Below, one piece after another: positions 1-7,046 of a stretch of DNA of 64,000 nt. Location: contig CBDCDT010000002.1 of the NCBI GenBank assembly GCA_965215445.1, forward strand, positions 1,488,001 through 1,552,000, given 5' to 3'. Numbering within the stretch: the stretch's first letter is position 1; each line of letters opens with the position of its first letter. This stretch comes from CBDBLK01 sp965215445. Its GTDB lineage: Bacteria > Bdellovibrionota > Bacteriovoracia > Bacteriovoracales > Bacteriovoracaceae. The translations under genes were made by a program, and so were the position numbers. The notes beneath the pieces were generated by a model that was not told the origin of the DNA, ran no database searches, and was given only the letters and a program-made list of their open reading frames with translations.

Positions 1-2
1 AA

Positions 3-338
3 ACCATGGGCAAGGTTTGTATCCGCGCCAAAGACGTTGCCGGTTTTACCGTCAACCGCATTCTCATGCCCATGATTAACGAGGCCATTTACACTTTTTA
101 CGAGGGAGTTTCTTCAAAAGAGGATATTGACCGGGGCATGAAGTTGGGAACTAACTGGCCGATGGGGCCGCTCACGCTGGCCGATTTCATTGGGCTGGAT
201 ACCTGTTTGGCGATTATGCAGGTTTTGCACGAAGGCCTGGGAGACGACAAGTACCGCCCTTGCCCGCTTTTAAAGCAATACGTCTCGGCCGGGAGGATGG
301 GGAAAAAATCGGGGAGAGGATTTTATGACTACACTTGA
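3..338 (+). CDS. 3-hydroxybutyryl-CoA dehydrogenase, C-terminal part (cut by window start)
   Basis: C-terminal 3HCDH domain of an NAD-dependent 3-hydroxyacyl-CoA dehydrogenase, which interconverts 3-hydroxyacyl-CoA and acetoacyl-CoA in the cytoplasm. About 112 residues are visible. The text GFTVNRILMPMINEA, the WPMGPLTLADFIGLD helix and the C-terminal GRGFYDY are typical of the family; the NAD-binding Rossmann half lies upstream of the window. The stop TGA overlaps the start of the next gene by 14 bases, so it is the upstream member of a translationally coupled beta-oxidation/butyryl-CoA operon with the enoyl-CoA hydratase and acyl-CoA dehydrogenase. Confidence 0.9.
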   Translation, partial: TMGKVCIRAKDVAGFTVNRILMPMINEAIYTFYEGVSSKEDIDRGMKLGTNWPMGPLTLADFIGLDTCLAIMQVLHEGLGDDKYRPCPLLKQYVSAGRMGKKSGRGFYDYT

Positions 339-1119
339 TTTCGAGACTTTGTCGCTGGAGAAGTCTAAAAATTTTGTCACCCTTGAGATTAACCGTCCCG
401 AAAAACTCAATGCTCTCAATCTTCAAGTATTAAAAGAGTTGGAGGCCTGCCTGACTTCCCTGCAAAAGGAAGCGTCACTGAGAGGCCTGATTTTGACCGG
501 TGCGGGAGATCGCGCTTTTGTCGCCGGGGCCGACATTAAAGAAATGGCGGCGATGGACAGCGAAAGGGCGCACGCTTTTGGTGTGCTCGGGCAAAAGGTG
601 ACCTTGATGTTGGAAAATCTCAGCATCCCCGTCATCGCTTGCGTGAACGGTCACGCTTTGGGGGGAGGGTGCGAGATGGCCATGAGTGGCGATTTTATCT
701 ACGCCACTGAAAATGCGGTCTTTGGACAGCCGGAAGTTAAGCTCGGTCTGATTCCGGGTTTTGGCGGCACTCAAAGGCTGGCGCGTCTGGTGGGGCGTCA
801 GCGCGCCCGGGAAATCATTTACTCCGGTCGGATGGTTTCAGCACAAGAGGCATTGCAGATGGGATTGGTGCTAAAACTTTTCCCCACCAAGGAAGCACTC
901 GTGGAGGCGGCCTTTCAGAGTCTTGAAACTATCTCCAAGGCCTCGCCTCTGGCGGTGGCAACGGCCAAAAAAGTTATCAACCGTGGTTGTGATTTGACCG
1001 TGGAACAGGGCCTCGAACTGGAGGCCGCACAGTTTAGTGCCATTTTTAACTCCCAGGATATGCGGGAGGGAACCAGGGCCTTTGTGGAAAAGCGCCCGCC
1101 ACAATTTAGCGGAAAATAG
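325..1119 (+). CDS. Enoyl-CoA hydratase (crotonase family)
   Basis: A 264-residue crotonase-fold enzyme, the usual length, predicted to hydrate trans-2-enoyl-CoA to 3-hydroxyacyl-CoA. The oxyanion-hole segment AFVAGADIKEM, the first catalytic Glu in ALGGGCEMA and the second Glu in GQPEVKLGLIPGFGGTQ are all present. ATG is preceded by GGAGAGGA. It overlaps the upstream dehydrogenase gene by 14 bases, and the acyl-CoA dehydrogenase GTG follows its stop by one base. Which acyl chain length is preferred cannot be read from sequence; context suits short chains (crotonyl-CoA). Confidence 0.92.
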   Translation: MTTLDFETLSLEKSKNFVTLEINRPEKLNALNLQVLKELEACLTSLQKEASLRGLILTGAGDRAFVAGADIKEMAAMDSERAHAFGVLGQKVTLMLENLSIPVIACVNGHALGGGCEMAMSGDFIYATENAVFGQPEVKLGLIPGFGGTQRLARLVGRQRAREIIYSGRMVSAQEALQMGLVLKLFPTKEALVEAAFQSLETISKASPLAVATAKKVINRGCDLTVEQGLELEAAQFSAIFNSQDMREGTRAFVEKRPPQFSGK

Positions 1120-1120
1120 A

Positions 1121-2257
1121 GTGAGTTTACTTTCACAATACCGGGAAACCAGAGAGCTATTGGCCAAATTCAGCGATTTTGAAGTCGCTCCCCTGGCGGC
1201 CGCGATTGACCGCGATGGCCACATCCCCGATTCCCTGCGAACTAAATTGGCGGAAGGCGGTTTTATGGGCATCTTTGTGCCCGAACGCTACGGTGGGGCA
1301 CAAATGGATTTTGCCTCTTACTCTTTTTTGATCGAGGAATTGGCGCGCGCTTGCGCCTCTACCAGCGTGATGGTTTCTGCCCACAGTTCCCTGGCCACCT
1401 GGCCGGTTTTGGCCTTTGGGAGCGAGGAGCAAAAAGAAAAGTACCTCCCCAAACTGGCCTCGGGGGAGTGGACGGGTTGTTTTTGTTTGTCCGAGCCGGG
1501 GGCCGGTTCCGATGCCGCCTCCTTGACCACCATGGCCCGCGACGACGGAGATCACTATTTGCTTTCGGGAGTGAAAAACTGGATTACCAACGGCAAAGAG
1601 GCCAATCTTGCCATCGTTTTTGCCAAGACTGAAAAGACCGACGACCACAAGGGGATGAGCGCTTTGATCGTCGAGACTGATACGCCGGGATTCAACGTTC
1701 AAAAGGAAGAGGATAAACTGGGGATACGCGGTTCTTCCACCACCCAGATACTCTTCGATTCCGTGCGCGTGCCCAAGACCAATTTGCTGGGAAAGGAGGG
1801 CAAGGGGTTTTCCATCGCCCTGGCCACGCTCGACGGGGGGAGAATTGGCATTGCCGCCCAGGCGTTGGGAATTGCCCAGGGGGCCTTCGATTACGCCAAA
1901 AAATATGCCCTCGAACGGATTCAGTTTAAAAGACCGATCGCCAAATTGCAGGCGATTCAATTTATGTTGGCGGATATGAGCATGAAAATCGCAGCGGCGC
2001 GCTTGCTCATTCTCCAGGCGAGCAAGTTAAAAGATGAGGGCAAGGCCTATTCCAAGGAGGCCGCTCACGCCAAACTTTTTGCCTCCGAGGCGGCGATGCA
2101 GATTACCACCAAGGGAATCCAGGTTTTAGGAGGCAATGGCTACAGCAAGGAGTACCCCATGGAGCGCTACTTCCGCGATGCCAAGATTACCGAAATTTAT
2201 GAAGGAACTTCCGAAATACAAAGAGTGGTGATTGCCGCTTGCGAACTTAACAGCTAG
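1121..2257 (+). CDS. Acyl-CoA dehydrogenase (short-chain/butyryl-CoA type)
   Basis: FAD-dependent dehydrogenase of 378 residues when started at GTG 1121, just after the hydratase stop. The longer reading frame back to 1037 would overlap the hydratase and add residues with no family counterpart. The FAD-binding CFCLSEPGAGSDAAS, the substrate/FAD segment GIRGSSTTQILFDSVRVP, and the C-terminal RYFRDAKITEIYEGTSEIQR carrying the catalytic Glu (in YEGT) are all seen. It should pass electrons to ETF. It is the third gene of the hydroxyacyl-CoA dehydrogenase/hydratase cluster. Confidence 0.92.
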   Translation: MSLLSQYRETRELLAKFSDFEVAPLAAAIDRDGHIPDSLRTKLAEGGFMGIFVPERYGGAQMDFASYSFLIEELARACASTSVMVSAHSSLATWPVLAFGSEEQKEKYLPKLASGEWTGCFCLSEPGAGSDAASLTTMARDDGDHYLLSGVKNWITNGKEANLAIVFAKTEKTDDHKGMSALIVETDTPGFNVQKEEDKLGIRGSSTTQILFDSVRVPKTNLLGKEGKGFSIALATLDGGRIGIAAQALGIAQGAFDYAKKYALERIQFKRPIAKLQAIQFMLADMSMKIAAARLLILQASKLKDEGKAYSKEAAHAKLFASEAAMQITTKGIQVLGGNGYSKEYPMERYFRDAKITEIYEGTSEIQRVVIAACELNS

Positions 2258-2279
2258 AAAAACAGAGGAGAAAAGGGCA

Positions 2280-3011
2280 ATGGCGAGAAAAAAAACCACC
2301 AAAAAATCGACCCGGACAGCAAAAAAGACCGCCAAAAAGGCGGTTCGGGCAGGTGCTAAAAAAGCGGCCAAAAAGACCAACAAAAAGAGCGCTAAAAAGG
2401 TCACCAAAAAAAGCGCCAAAAAAACGGCCAAAAAGACTAAAAAAGGCGCTAAAAAGGTCACCAAAAAAAGCGCCAAAAAAGTGGCCAAAAAAACCAAAAA
2501 AAGCGCCAAGAAAGTTGCCAGAAAAAAGAAAGAGCACAAGGTCGAGCTGACAGGTGCTGCGGTTCGGGCCAAAAAAGAAAGCGTCACACCCGTGGTTCGG
2601 CCCGAAGACCTTTTGAAAGATGCTCTGATAAATATTGGAAAATTTGATTTTTTTCAAGACGAATCCGACGAGTGCTTGGAGCGGGGTTGTGACAGTCCTT
2701 CGAGTACTGGAAATTATTGTCGCTTTCACTATATTAAAAACTGGAAAGAAATTAAAAAGAAAGAGGTCGTTTTACAAGGTGGCCAGTTGCAAAGTCTGAT
2801 CCGTTCGTTGCTGGAAAAGCACCCCCTTTCATTTGTGGAGTCGGTACTTTCAGACCTGGCCAATGAAAAATCTTTTTTTTCCGCCCTGGAAGGCATGAAT
2901 ATTGATGCCACCGATGAATCTTTTGACGATCTTGGAGACGAGGGCGGCGGGGACGATCAGGATATGGCCTTCGAGACTAAAGTGGGAAATAAAGTCGGCT
3001 TTGATGACTAG
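2280..3011 (+). CDS. Histone-H1-like lysine-rich protein with C-terminal Cys/His motif
   Basis: 243 residues from ATG 2280, which follows GAGGAG. Residues 1 to about 85 are nearly pure Lys/Ala/Thr with KKxxKK repeats, as in bacterial H1-like nucleoid proteins, and the DNA is correspondingly repetitive. Residues near 120-150 contain a C-x4-C-x9-C-x2-H pattern (CLERGC...YCRFH) that could bind a metal; the rest is acidic with low-complexity Gly/Asp. I infer a DNA-compacting or nucleoid-binding protein. The Cys/His module is not one I can name. The next gene starts immediately after the stop. Confidence 0.75.
   Translation: MARKKTTKKSTRTAKKTAKKAVRAGAKKAAKKTNKKSAKKVTKKSAKKTAKKTKKGAKKVTKKSAKKVAKKTKKSAKKVARKKKEHKVELTGAAVRAKKESVTPVVRPEDLLKDALINIGKFDFFQDESDECLERGCDSPSSTGNYCRFHYIKNWKEIKKKEVVLQGGQLQSLIRSLLEKHPLSFVESVLSDLANEKSFFSALEGMNIDATDESFDDLGDEGGGDDQDMAFETKVGNKVGFDD
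2284..2535 (+). repeat. Lysine-codon low-complexity repeat
   Basis: Irregular tandem repetition of AAAAAG/GCC/ACC units encoding KKxAKK runs inside the histone-like gene. Unit number probably varies between strains. Confidence 0.7.
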
Positions 3012-4571
3012 GTGGTTTTTTTGAAAAAGATTGTCTTCTTTTTTTTGTGTTTAAATTTTTTCCTAGAAGGCCATGGATGCCCCTTTTCGCCCTTGGAAGA
3101 AGCTGGACAGGGTCTGTGGGCGCAGCAATATGTGGGTGCGGATTTGCTGCGGGAAAAGCTCAAAGAACTCGACAACCTTCAACTTCGCATCAGACAGTTG
3201 GTCGGCATTTGGGATGCAAATAGCAACAGGCATGGCGAGAAGGTCAGTCAAATTGTCGCCGGCCCCTTTCCTTCGGCGGTGGTTCCCGTGGAGTCTCCTC
3301 ACGATTATCACACGCAAAGTCCAGACAGTTTTTATCGCGAGTGTCAGCAAAAGCAAAATTGCCCCCTGTATATCAATCATTCCGTCAGTTGGGGGCCGTT
3401 GACCGAATCGGTTGTCAGAGAGATGAATACGCTAGATGGAACCGTGGTGATAACTTCTGCCGGCAATGGAAGTTCCCCCTTTGTGGAGCGATTAAAAAGC
3501 AAATTGTCGAGGGATGGAAAACTCATCGTGGTGGCCAATCTGGACACTACGGGAAATCTTTTTGAAACCACCAATTATTCCGCTGCCGTCACCATTGCCG
3601 CTCCCGCCGCCAGGTCGATTTTAAGCTATGACTTTTCAGGGAGTCCTGTGTCGTTTGGCGGTACCAGTGGGGCCGCTCCACTGGTGACGGGTAGTTTGAC
3701 GGCATTTACCCTTATGACCAACTATGTTCTCACGGTAACTGAGGCCATCAGGTTATTGCATAAAACCGCCATCCCCTTTCCCAACTTGCCGAGCTTTGAT
3801 GGTTGGGCGAGTCCGGGCATTCTCAACGCCTACCGCATAGGTGCAGTCGCCGAAAGATTAAACCAGATGTGCCAAAGGCAAAACCGTAGCTATTGTATGG
3901 CAAGACTTTTACAACTCGATGAAACCTACCAGTTTGAAAAAGAGAGCGAACTTTTATTCAAAGAGGCCAACAATACTCACACTCCAACGAAAAACTGCGA
4001 TAAAAGCAAGGTGAGTGCTCATACTTCAGACCAGTTTGCTTCCCCTCAACCTGGTCTGAAGTGTGAGCAGTTACCCCATATCACCAAAATGAGAATGGCG
4101 GCCTTACTTAATCCCTATAATGCCAAAGCGTGGGAGCATTTGGCATCTTCGCTGGAAAGGGGGGAATTCTATCGCGCCATGGAGGCCCGGGCCCAAAGGA
4201 GCAACGATGAGGCCATCTTCAACCAAATTTGCCAGCGAAAAAGCAGCAAACATTTGCGCTATTTTTCAGCACCCTATTTAAAGGCCTTGATTGAGAGAAA
4301 TGATTGCTCGCTCAGCGTGCAAACGCAAGCTTTGAGTTCTCTTTTGTACAACACCGAAAGGGCCGACTTTCAGCAATTTCTCATCGACGTTATGGAACAC
4401 CCTCTGACCGACCGGCAGGTTTTGGTGGCCACTTTCAAGGCGCTGGTCTGGAATTACTACAGAATTGCCGAACCCGAAGTGCTTGTGTCTAGGATTATAA
4501 ACCACCCCCTGGCGGATGAGTCACTCCGGGCGAGGGTTAGAACGTGGATTTCATTTGGGCCTAAAGGATGA
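3012..4571 (+). CDS. Secreted subtilisin-like (S8) serine protease homologue
   Basis: 519 residues from GTG 3012, abutting the previous stop; TTG 3021 is an alternative. A signal peptide (about residues 1-22) ends near GHGC. S8 landmarks: a compact Asp/His region GIWDANSNRHGEKVSQIVAG, NHSVSWG, the oxyanion Asn in TSAGNG, and the Ser in FGGTSGAAPLVTGS. Asp and His are only about seven residues apart in this reading, unusual for the family, so activity is uncertain. The C-terminal half is helical and TPR-like. A 75-base palindromic element (3999-4073) is inserted in frame. The downstream TPR gene overlaps by four bases. Confidence 0.7.
   Translation: MVFLKKIVFFFLCLNFFLEGHGCPFSPLEEAGQGLWAQQYVGADLLREKLKELDNLQLRIRQLVGIWDANSNRHGEKVSQIVAGPFPSAVVPVESPHDYHTQSPDSFYRECQQKQNCPLYINHSVSWGPLTESVVREMNTLDGTVVITSAGNGSSPFVERLKSKLSRDGKLIVVANLDTTGNLFETTNYSAAVTIAAPAARSILSYDFSGSPVSFGGTSGAAPLVTGSLTAFTLMTNYVLTVTEAIRLLHKTAIPFPNLPSFDGWASPGILNAYRIGAVAERLNQMCQRQNRSYCMARLLQLDETYQFEKESELLFKEANNTHTPTKNCDKSKVSAHTSDQFASPQPGLKCEQLPHITKMRMAALLNPYNAKAWEHLASSLERGEFYRAMEARAQRSNDEAIFNQICQRKSSKHLRYFSAPYLKALIERNDCSLSVQTQALSSLLYNTERADFQQFLIDVMEHPLTDRQVLVATFKALVWNYYRIAEPEVLVSRIINHPLADESLRARVRTWISFGPKG
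3999..4073 (+). repeat. Palindromic element copy A, in frame inside the subtilase gene
   Basis: 75 bp, exactly 25 codons, from GATAAAAGCA to GAGCAGTTA. The arms 4016-4034 and 4051-4069 form a 19-bp near-perfect hairpin (18/19) with a 16-base loop. It encodes DKSKV...GLKCEQL, also encoded by copies B and C. The middle of the longer copies is missing, and the loop reads as the reverse complement of theirs. Confidence 0.85.
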
Positions 4572-5455
4572 AAAGACTTTTTTTGGCAATATTTATTTTT
4601 CAACTGGCGCACGCCACTGATATTGAATCCATCTTGGAGCAGGGGGAGAAAACTTTTGAAAATGGCCATTACAAAGAAGTTCTCCTGCTTTTTGAAAAAA
4701 CCCCTCCCAATTTTGATCTCGAAGAAAATGCAAAGTTTCATTTTCTGAAGGGCAGGGCCTACTACCGCTTGGGAAAAAATGTCAGGGCCATGGATGAATT
4801 GAATAGAGCGCTCGCTCTCGGTGTCGATAAGGATAGTTTGAGCGAGGTTTATTTGTCTCAGGCGAACATTTCTTACGTTTGGAGGGACTACGACAATGCT
4901 ATCGGTGATGCCACTCGGGCGATTTTGGCCGGAAAGGCCAATGCCAACGGGGATGCCTACGCTCTCAGGGCCAGAATCAAGGTAGAACACGGAGAGTACG
5001 AGGCGGCACTTTATGATCTTTCCAAAGTTTTGGAAAACAATACCGATCCCACTTTTTCCCTCTATCGCGGGATCATCAGGCTCAACGTCAAAGATTACCG
5101 AGGGGCCATCAAAGATATTGGCAGGGCCTATTTTAGAGGCGTGAGTCCCAGAGATTTTAACCTCGCTCATCTGATTGTCCCCTTTAAGGAAAATGAACTT
5201 TTGTCCAAACTTGAAAATAACCGCGAGCGTGATTTATACGCGATGATAAGAAACTTTGCTTTGGGACGTCTGGAGAGGGCCGAGCGAGGTTTTCATCGAG
5301 TACTCAAACAACGTCTGGCGGGCACTGTTGCCTCTGATGCCGAACTTGATCCCCTCTTTTCTCTGATAAAAGCGCATCTCTTGATTGCCCGCAAGAAACA
5401 TCCGGCCAAAAAGGGCCTTTGCAAAAAGTTGATCGGGAAATTGTTAAAAATCTGA
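4568..5455 (+). CDS. Exported TPR-repeat protein
   Basis: 295 residues; signal peptide MKRLFLAIFIFQLAHA, then several tetratricopeptide helices (ESILEQGEKTFENGHYKEVLLLFEK, YYRLGKNVRAMDELNRALALG, YEAALYDLSKVLENN and others). Likely a periplasmic scaffold; no enzymatic motif is visible. ATG overlaps the subtilase stop as ATGA, so the two are translationally coupled and may act together. The stop codon lies within a remnant of the palindromic arm shared with the convergent lipoprotein gene. Confidence 0.75.
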   Translation: MKRLFLAIFIFQLAHATDIESILEQGEKTFENGHYKEVLLLFEKTPPNFDLEENAKFHFLKGRAYYRLGKNVRAMDELNRALALGVDKDSLSEVYLSQANISYVWRDYDNAIGDATRAILAGKANANGDAYALRARIKVEHGEYEAALYDLSKVLENNTDPTFSLYRGIIRLNVKDYRGAIKDIGRAYFRGVSPRDFNLAHLIVPFKENELLSKLENNRERDLYAMIRNFALGRLERAERGFHRVLKQRLAGTVASDAELDPLFSLIKAHLLIARKKHPAKKGLCKKLIGKLLKI

Positions 5456-6202
5456 AGTGTGATCGGTCACAAACTGAAGTTCAATCTGGTAGCAATCGTT
5501 CTGCCAAATGGCACTGTAGGGACAATAGCTGTCTACTCCGTAACCGGAAAGGCCTTGTTGTTTATAATAATAGCAACTGTGATCCCACTGGGCATTGGAA
5601 ACGGTAAGCACCAAGGGATGGTTGGAGGTCGGGACATTAAAGGAATAAGCCTGGGAAACCTGTCCAACCTGAATACCACTAAACGTATGGGTCTGGCCGC
5701 TATTTCCCGATTCTCGGGATGACACTCTCACGTCAACTCCCAGTTGTTTATAACCGACGGGATCAAAACGACAGGTCACGCCGAAGTCATCGGACTTTCC
5801 CCTCTGGGGAGCGGCCAGTGCTTTTACCCGCAGCTTGAAGCGCTTGTCGCTCAGAAGGGTATTGTGGTTAATCGGGCCATCGGGCCTTCCCGAAATGTTA
5901 CTGTCGGGATGGGATTTCCAAGTGTCAGTTCCATGGGCGGTGATTTTTATGGTGTAATAATCCGTGGCAGGAGTTTCGGGCGACGGTGCAACGGGAGTTC
6001 CGGGGCCGGGGGTGGTGGCACCGGGGCCGGGATTGCCGCCGGGAGAAGGAGTATTTGGATAGAGGGTGCCAGGGTAACCGGGATAACCAGGGCCTTGAGG
6101 CCCAACCGGATTTCTCCTTTTGGTGGAGTCATTCCCACATCCGGCCCAAAAAAGGGTACTTGCGCCGATTAAAAAGGTTAAATAAAAAACTGATCTCTTC
6201 AT
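5444..6202 (-). CDS. Lipoprotein with Gly/Pro-rich collagen-like linker
   Basis: 252 residues. Signal peptide with lipobox (STLFWAGC), so probably lipidated. Residues about 30-75 are Gly/Pro repeats (GPQGPGYPGYPG, GPGATTPGPG), followed by a beta-rich globular domain with conserved Cys pairs (SCYYYKQQG, YCPYSAIWQNDCYQIELQF). The same C-terminal domain occurs in the neighbouring lipoprotein at 6235-7014, so the pair arose by duplication. Function unknown; surface or periplasmic location is inferred. The last codons are contributed by a palindrome-arm remnant. Confidence 0.75.
   Translation of the reverse strand: MKRSVFYLTFLIGASTLFWAGCGNDSTKRRNPVGPQGPGYPGYPGTLYPNTPSPGGNPGPGATTPGPGTPVAPSPETPATDYYTIKITAHGTDTWKSHPDSNISGRPDGPINHNTLLSDKRFKLRVKALAAPQRGKSDDFGVTCRFDPVGYKQLGVDVRVSSRESGNSGQTHTFSGIQVGQVSQAYSFNVPTSNHPLVLTVSNAQWDHSCYYYKQQGLSGYGVDSYCPYSAIWQNDCYQIELQFVTDHTSDF
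5451..5470 (+). repeat. Palindrome-arm remnant at a convergent gene junction
   Basis: Matches 17 of 20 positions of the right arm of the palindromic element (TCTGAAGTGTGA exact, then NCNGTNAC). It covers the stop of the TPR gene and the last codons of the convergent lipoprotein gene. Confidence 0.55.
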
Positions 6203-6234
6203 AATATGCTTATCGGTTGGAGGTATAAAAAGGT

Positions 6235-7014
6235 TTAATTCCTGGGCAGGTCTTTGGTGCCATCGGTGGAAAATTGAAGTTCAATTTGAACGCAGTCGTT
6301 GGCCCAGACCGGGGCAAACGGACAAAAATTCTCGGTATTATAACCTTGCTGACTGTAGTATTCGCAACTCCAGTCCCATTCCACATTTTTAATTTCCACT
6401 ACCAGAGGATAAGAACTTCTGGGCACTGAAAATTGGTGAACCCTGGAAGCACAACCCACCGGAATTTCTTCAAAAAAGTGGTATTCCCCCCGGCCGGGAG
6501 AACCCTCGTGAGTCCTCAAAATTACGCCAATTTGCAACGATTGATAGGCCACGGGATGGAGGGAGCACTTGCTGCCATTACTGTCAAAAGTTCCTTTTTT
6601 CGGAGGTTCGCGCACCACTACTCTCAAATTAAAGCGGTCTTCGCTTCTAAAAATTTGCTGGTTGATCTGAGAGGGAAAATGAGACGAACTCCAAACCACA
6701 TGGCCGGCCTTGGCCCCGTGGAGAGTAATGGGGCCGACTTTGTGGTATTCCAACACGTTGTCTCCGTAGTCTTCGACTCCCTCTCCGGTTCCGTCGCCGT
6801 AAGAGCAAAATTGCTTTTGGCGAGGAGGGGCATCCGAAGACGGGTCTTTCTCGCCTCTGGCAAAGTAGAAATTGGGAATCTCGCGCTCGCTGGTCGGTTC
6901 AGGGCCTGCGGGCAAGCGCAAGGCCCTGCGAGAGCGGTCTTTTTGGTAGGGTTCCATACAACCCACCAGCAATGCTCCCAGCAAGATAAAATAGTAAAAA
7001 GATGACGTTTTCAC
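6235..7014 (-). CDS. Lipoprotein, paralogue of the 5444-6202 gene
   Basis: 259 residues from GTG 7014, which gives a lipoprotein signal (SFYYFILLGALLVGC). The open frame extends upstream to 7533 but runs antisense to the glutaminase gene and has no signal peptide, so it was not used. The C-terminal domain matches its neighbour: KVGPITLHG, CSLHPVAYQSLQIGV, WDWSCEYYSQQGY, CPFAPVWANDCVQIELQFSTDGT. It lacks the collagen-like linker. Function unknown. Confidence 0.75.
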   Translation of the reverse strand: MKTSSFYYFILLGALLVGCMEPYQKDRSRRALRLPAGPEPTSEREIPNFYFARGEKDPSSDAPPRQKQFCSYGDGTGEGVEDYGDNVLEYHKVGPITLHGAKAGHVVWSSSHFPSQINQQIFRSEDRFNLRVVVREPPKKGTFDSNGSKCSLHPVAYQSLQIGVILRTHEGSPGRGEYHFFEEIPVGCASRVHQFSVPRSSYPLVVEIKNVEWDWSCEYYSQQGYNTENFCPFAPVWANDCVQIELQFSTDGTKDLPRN

Positions 7015-7046
7015 TCTTAAGTTATCGGGTGATCGAGATAATTTCT

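Noticed and set aside
1157..1960. 267-codon minus-strand frame opposite the acyl-CoA dehydrogenase
   Set aside because: Shadow of a well-supported coding frame, low-complexity Gly/Arg composition, no ribosome site.
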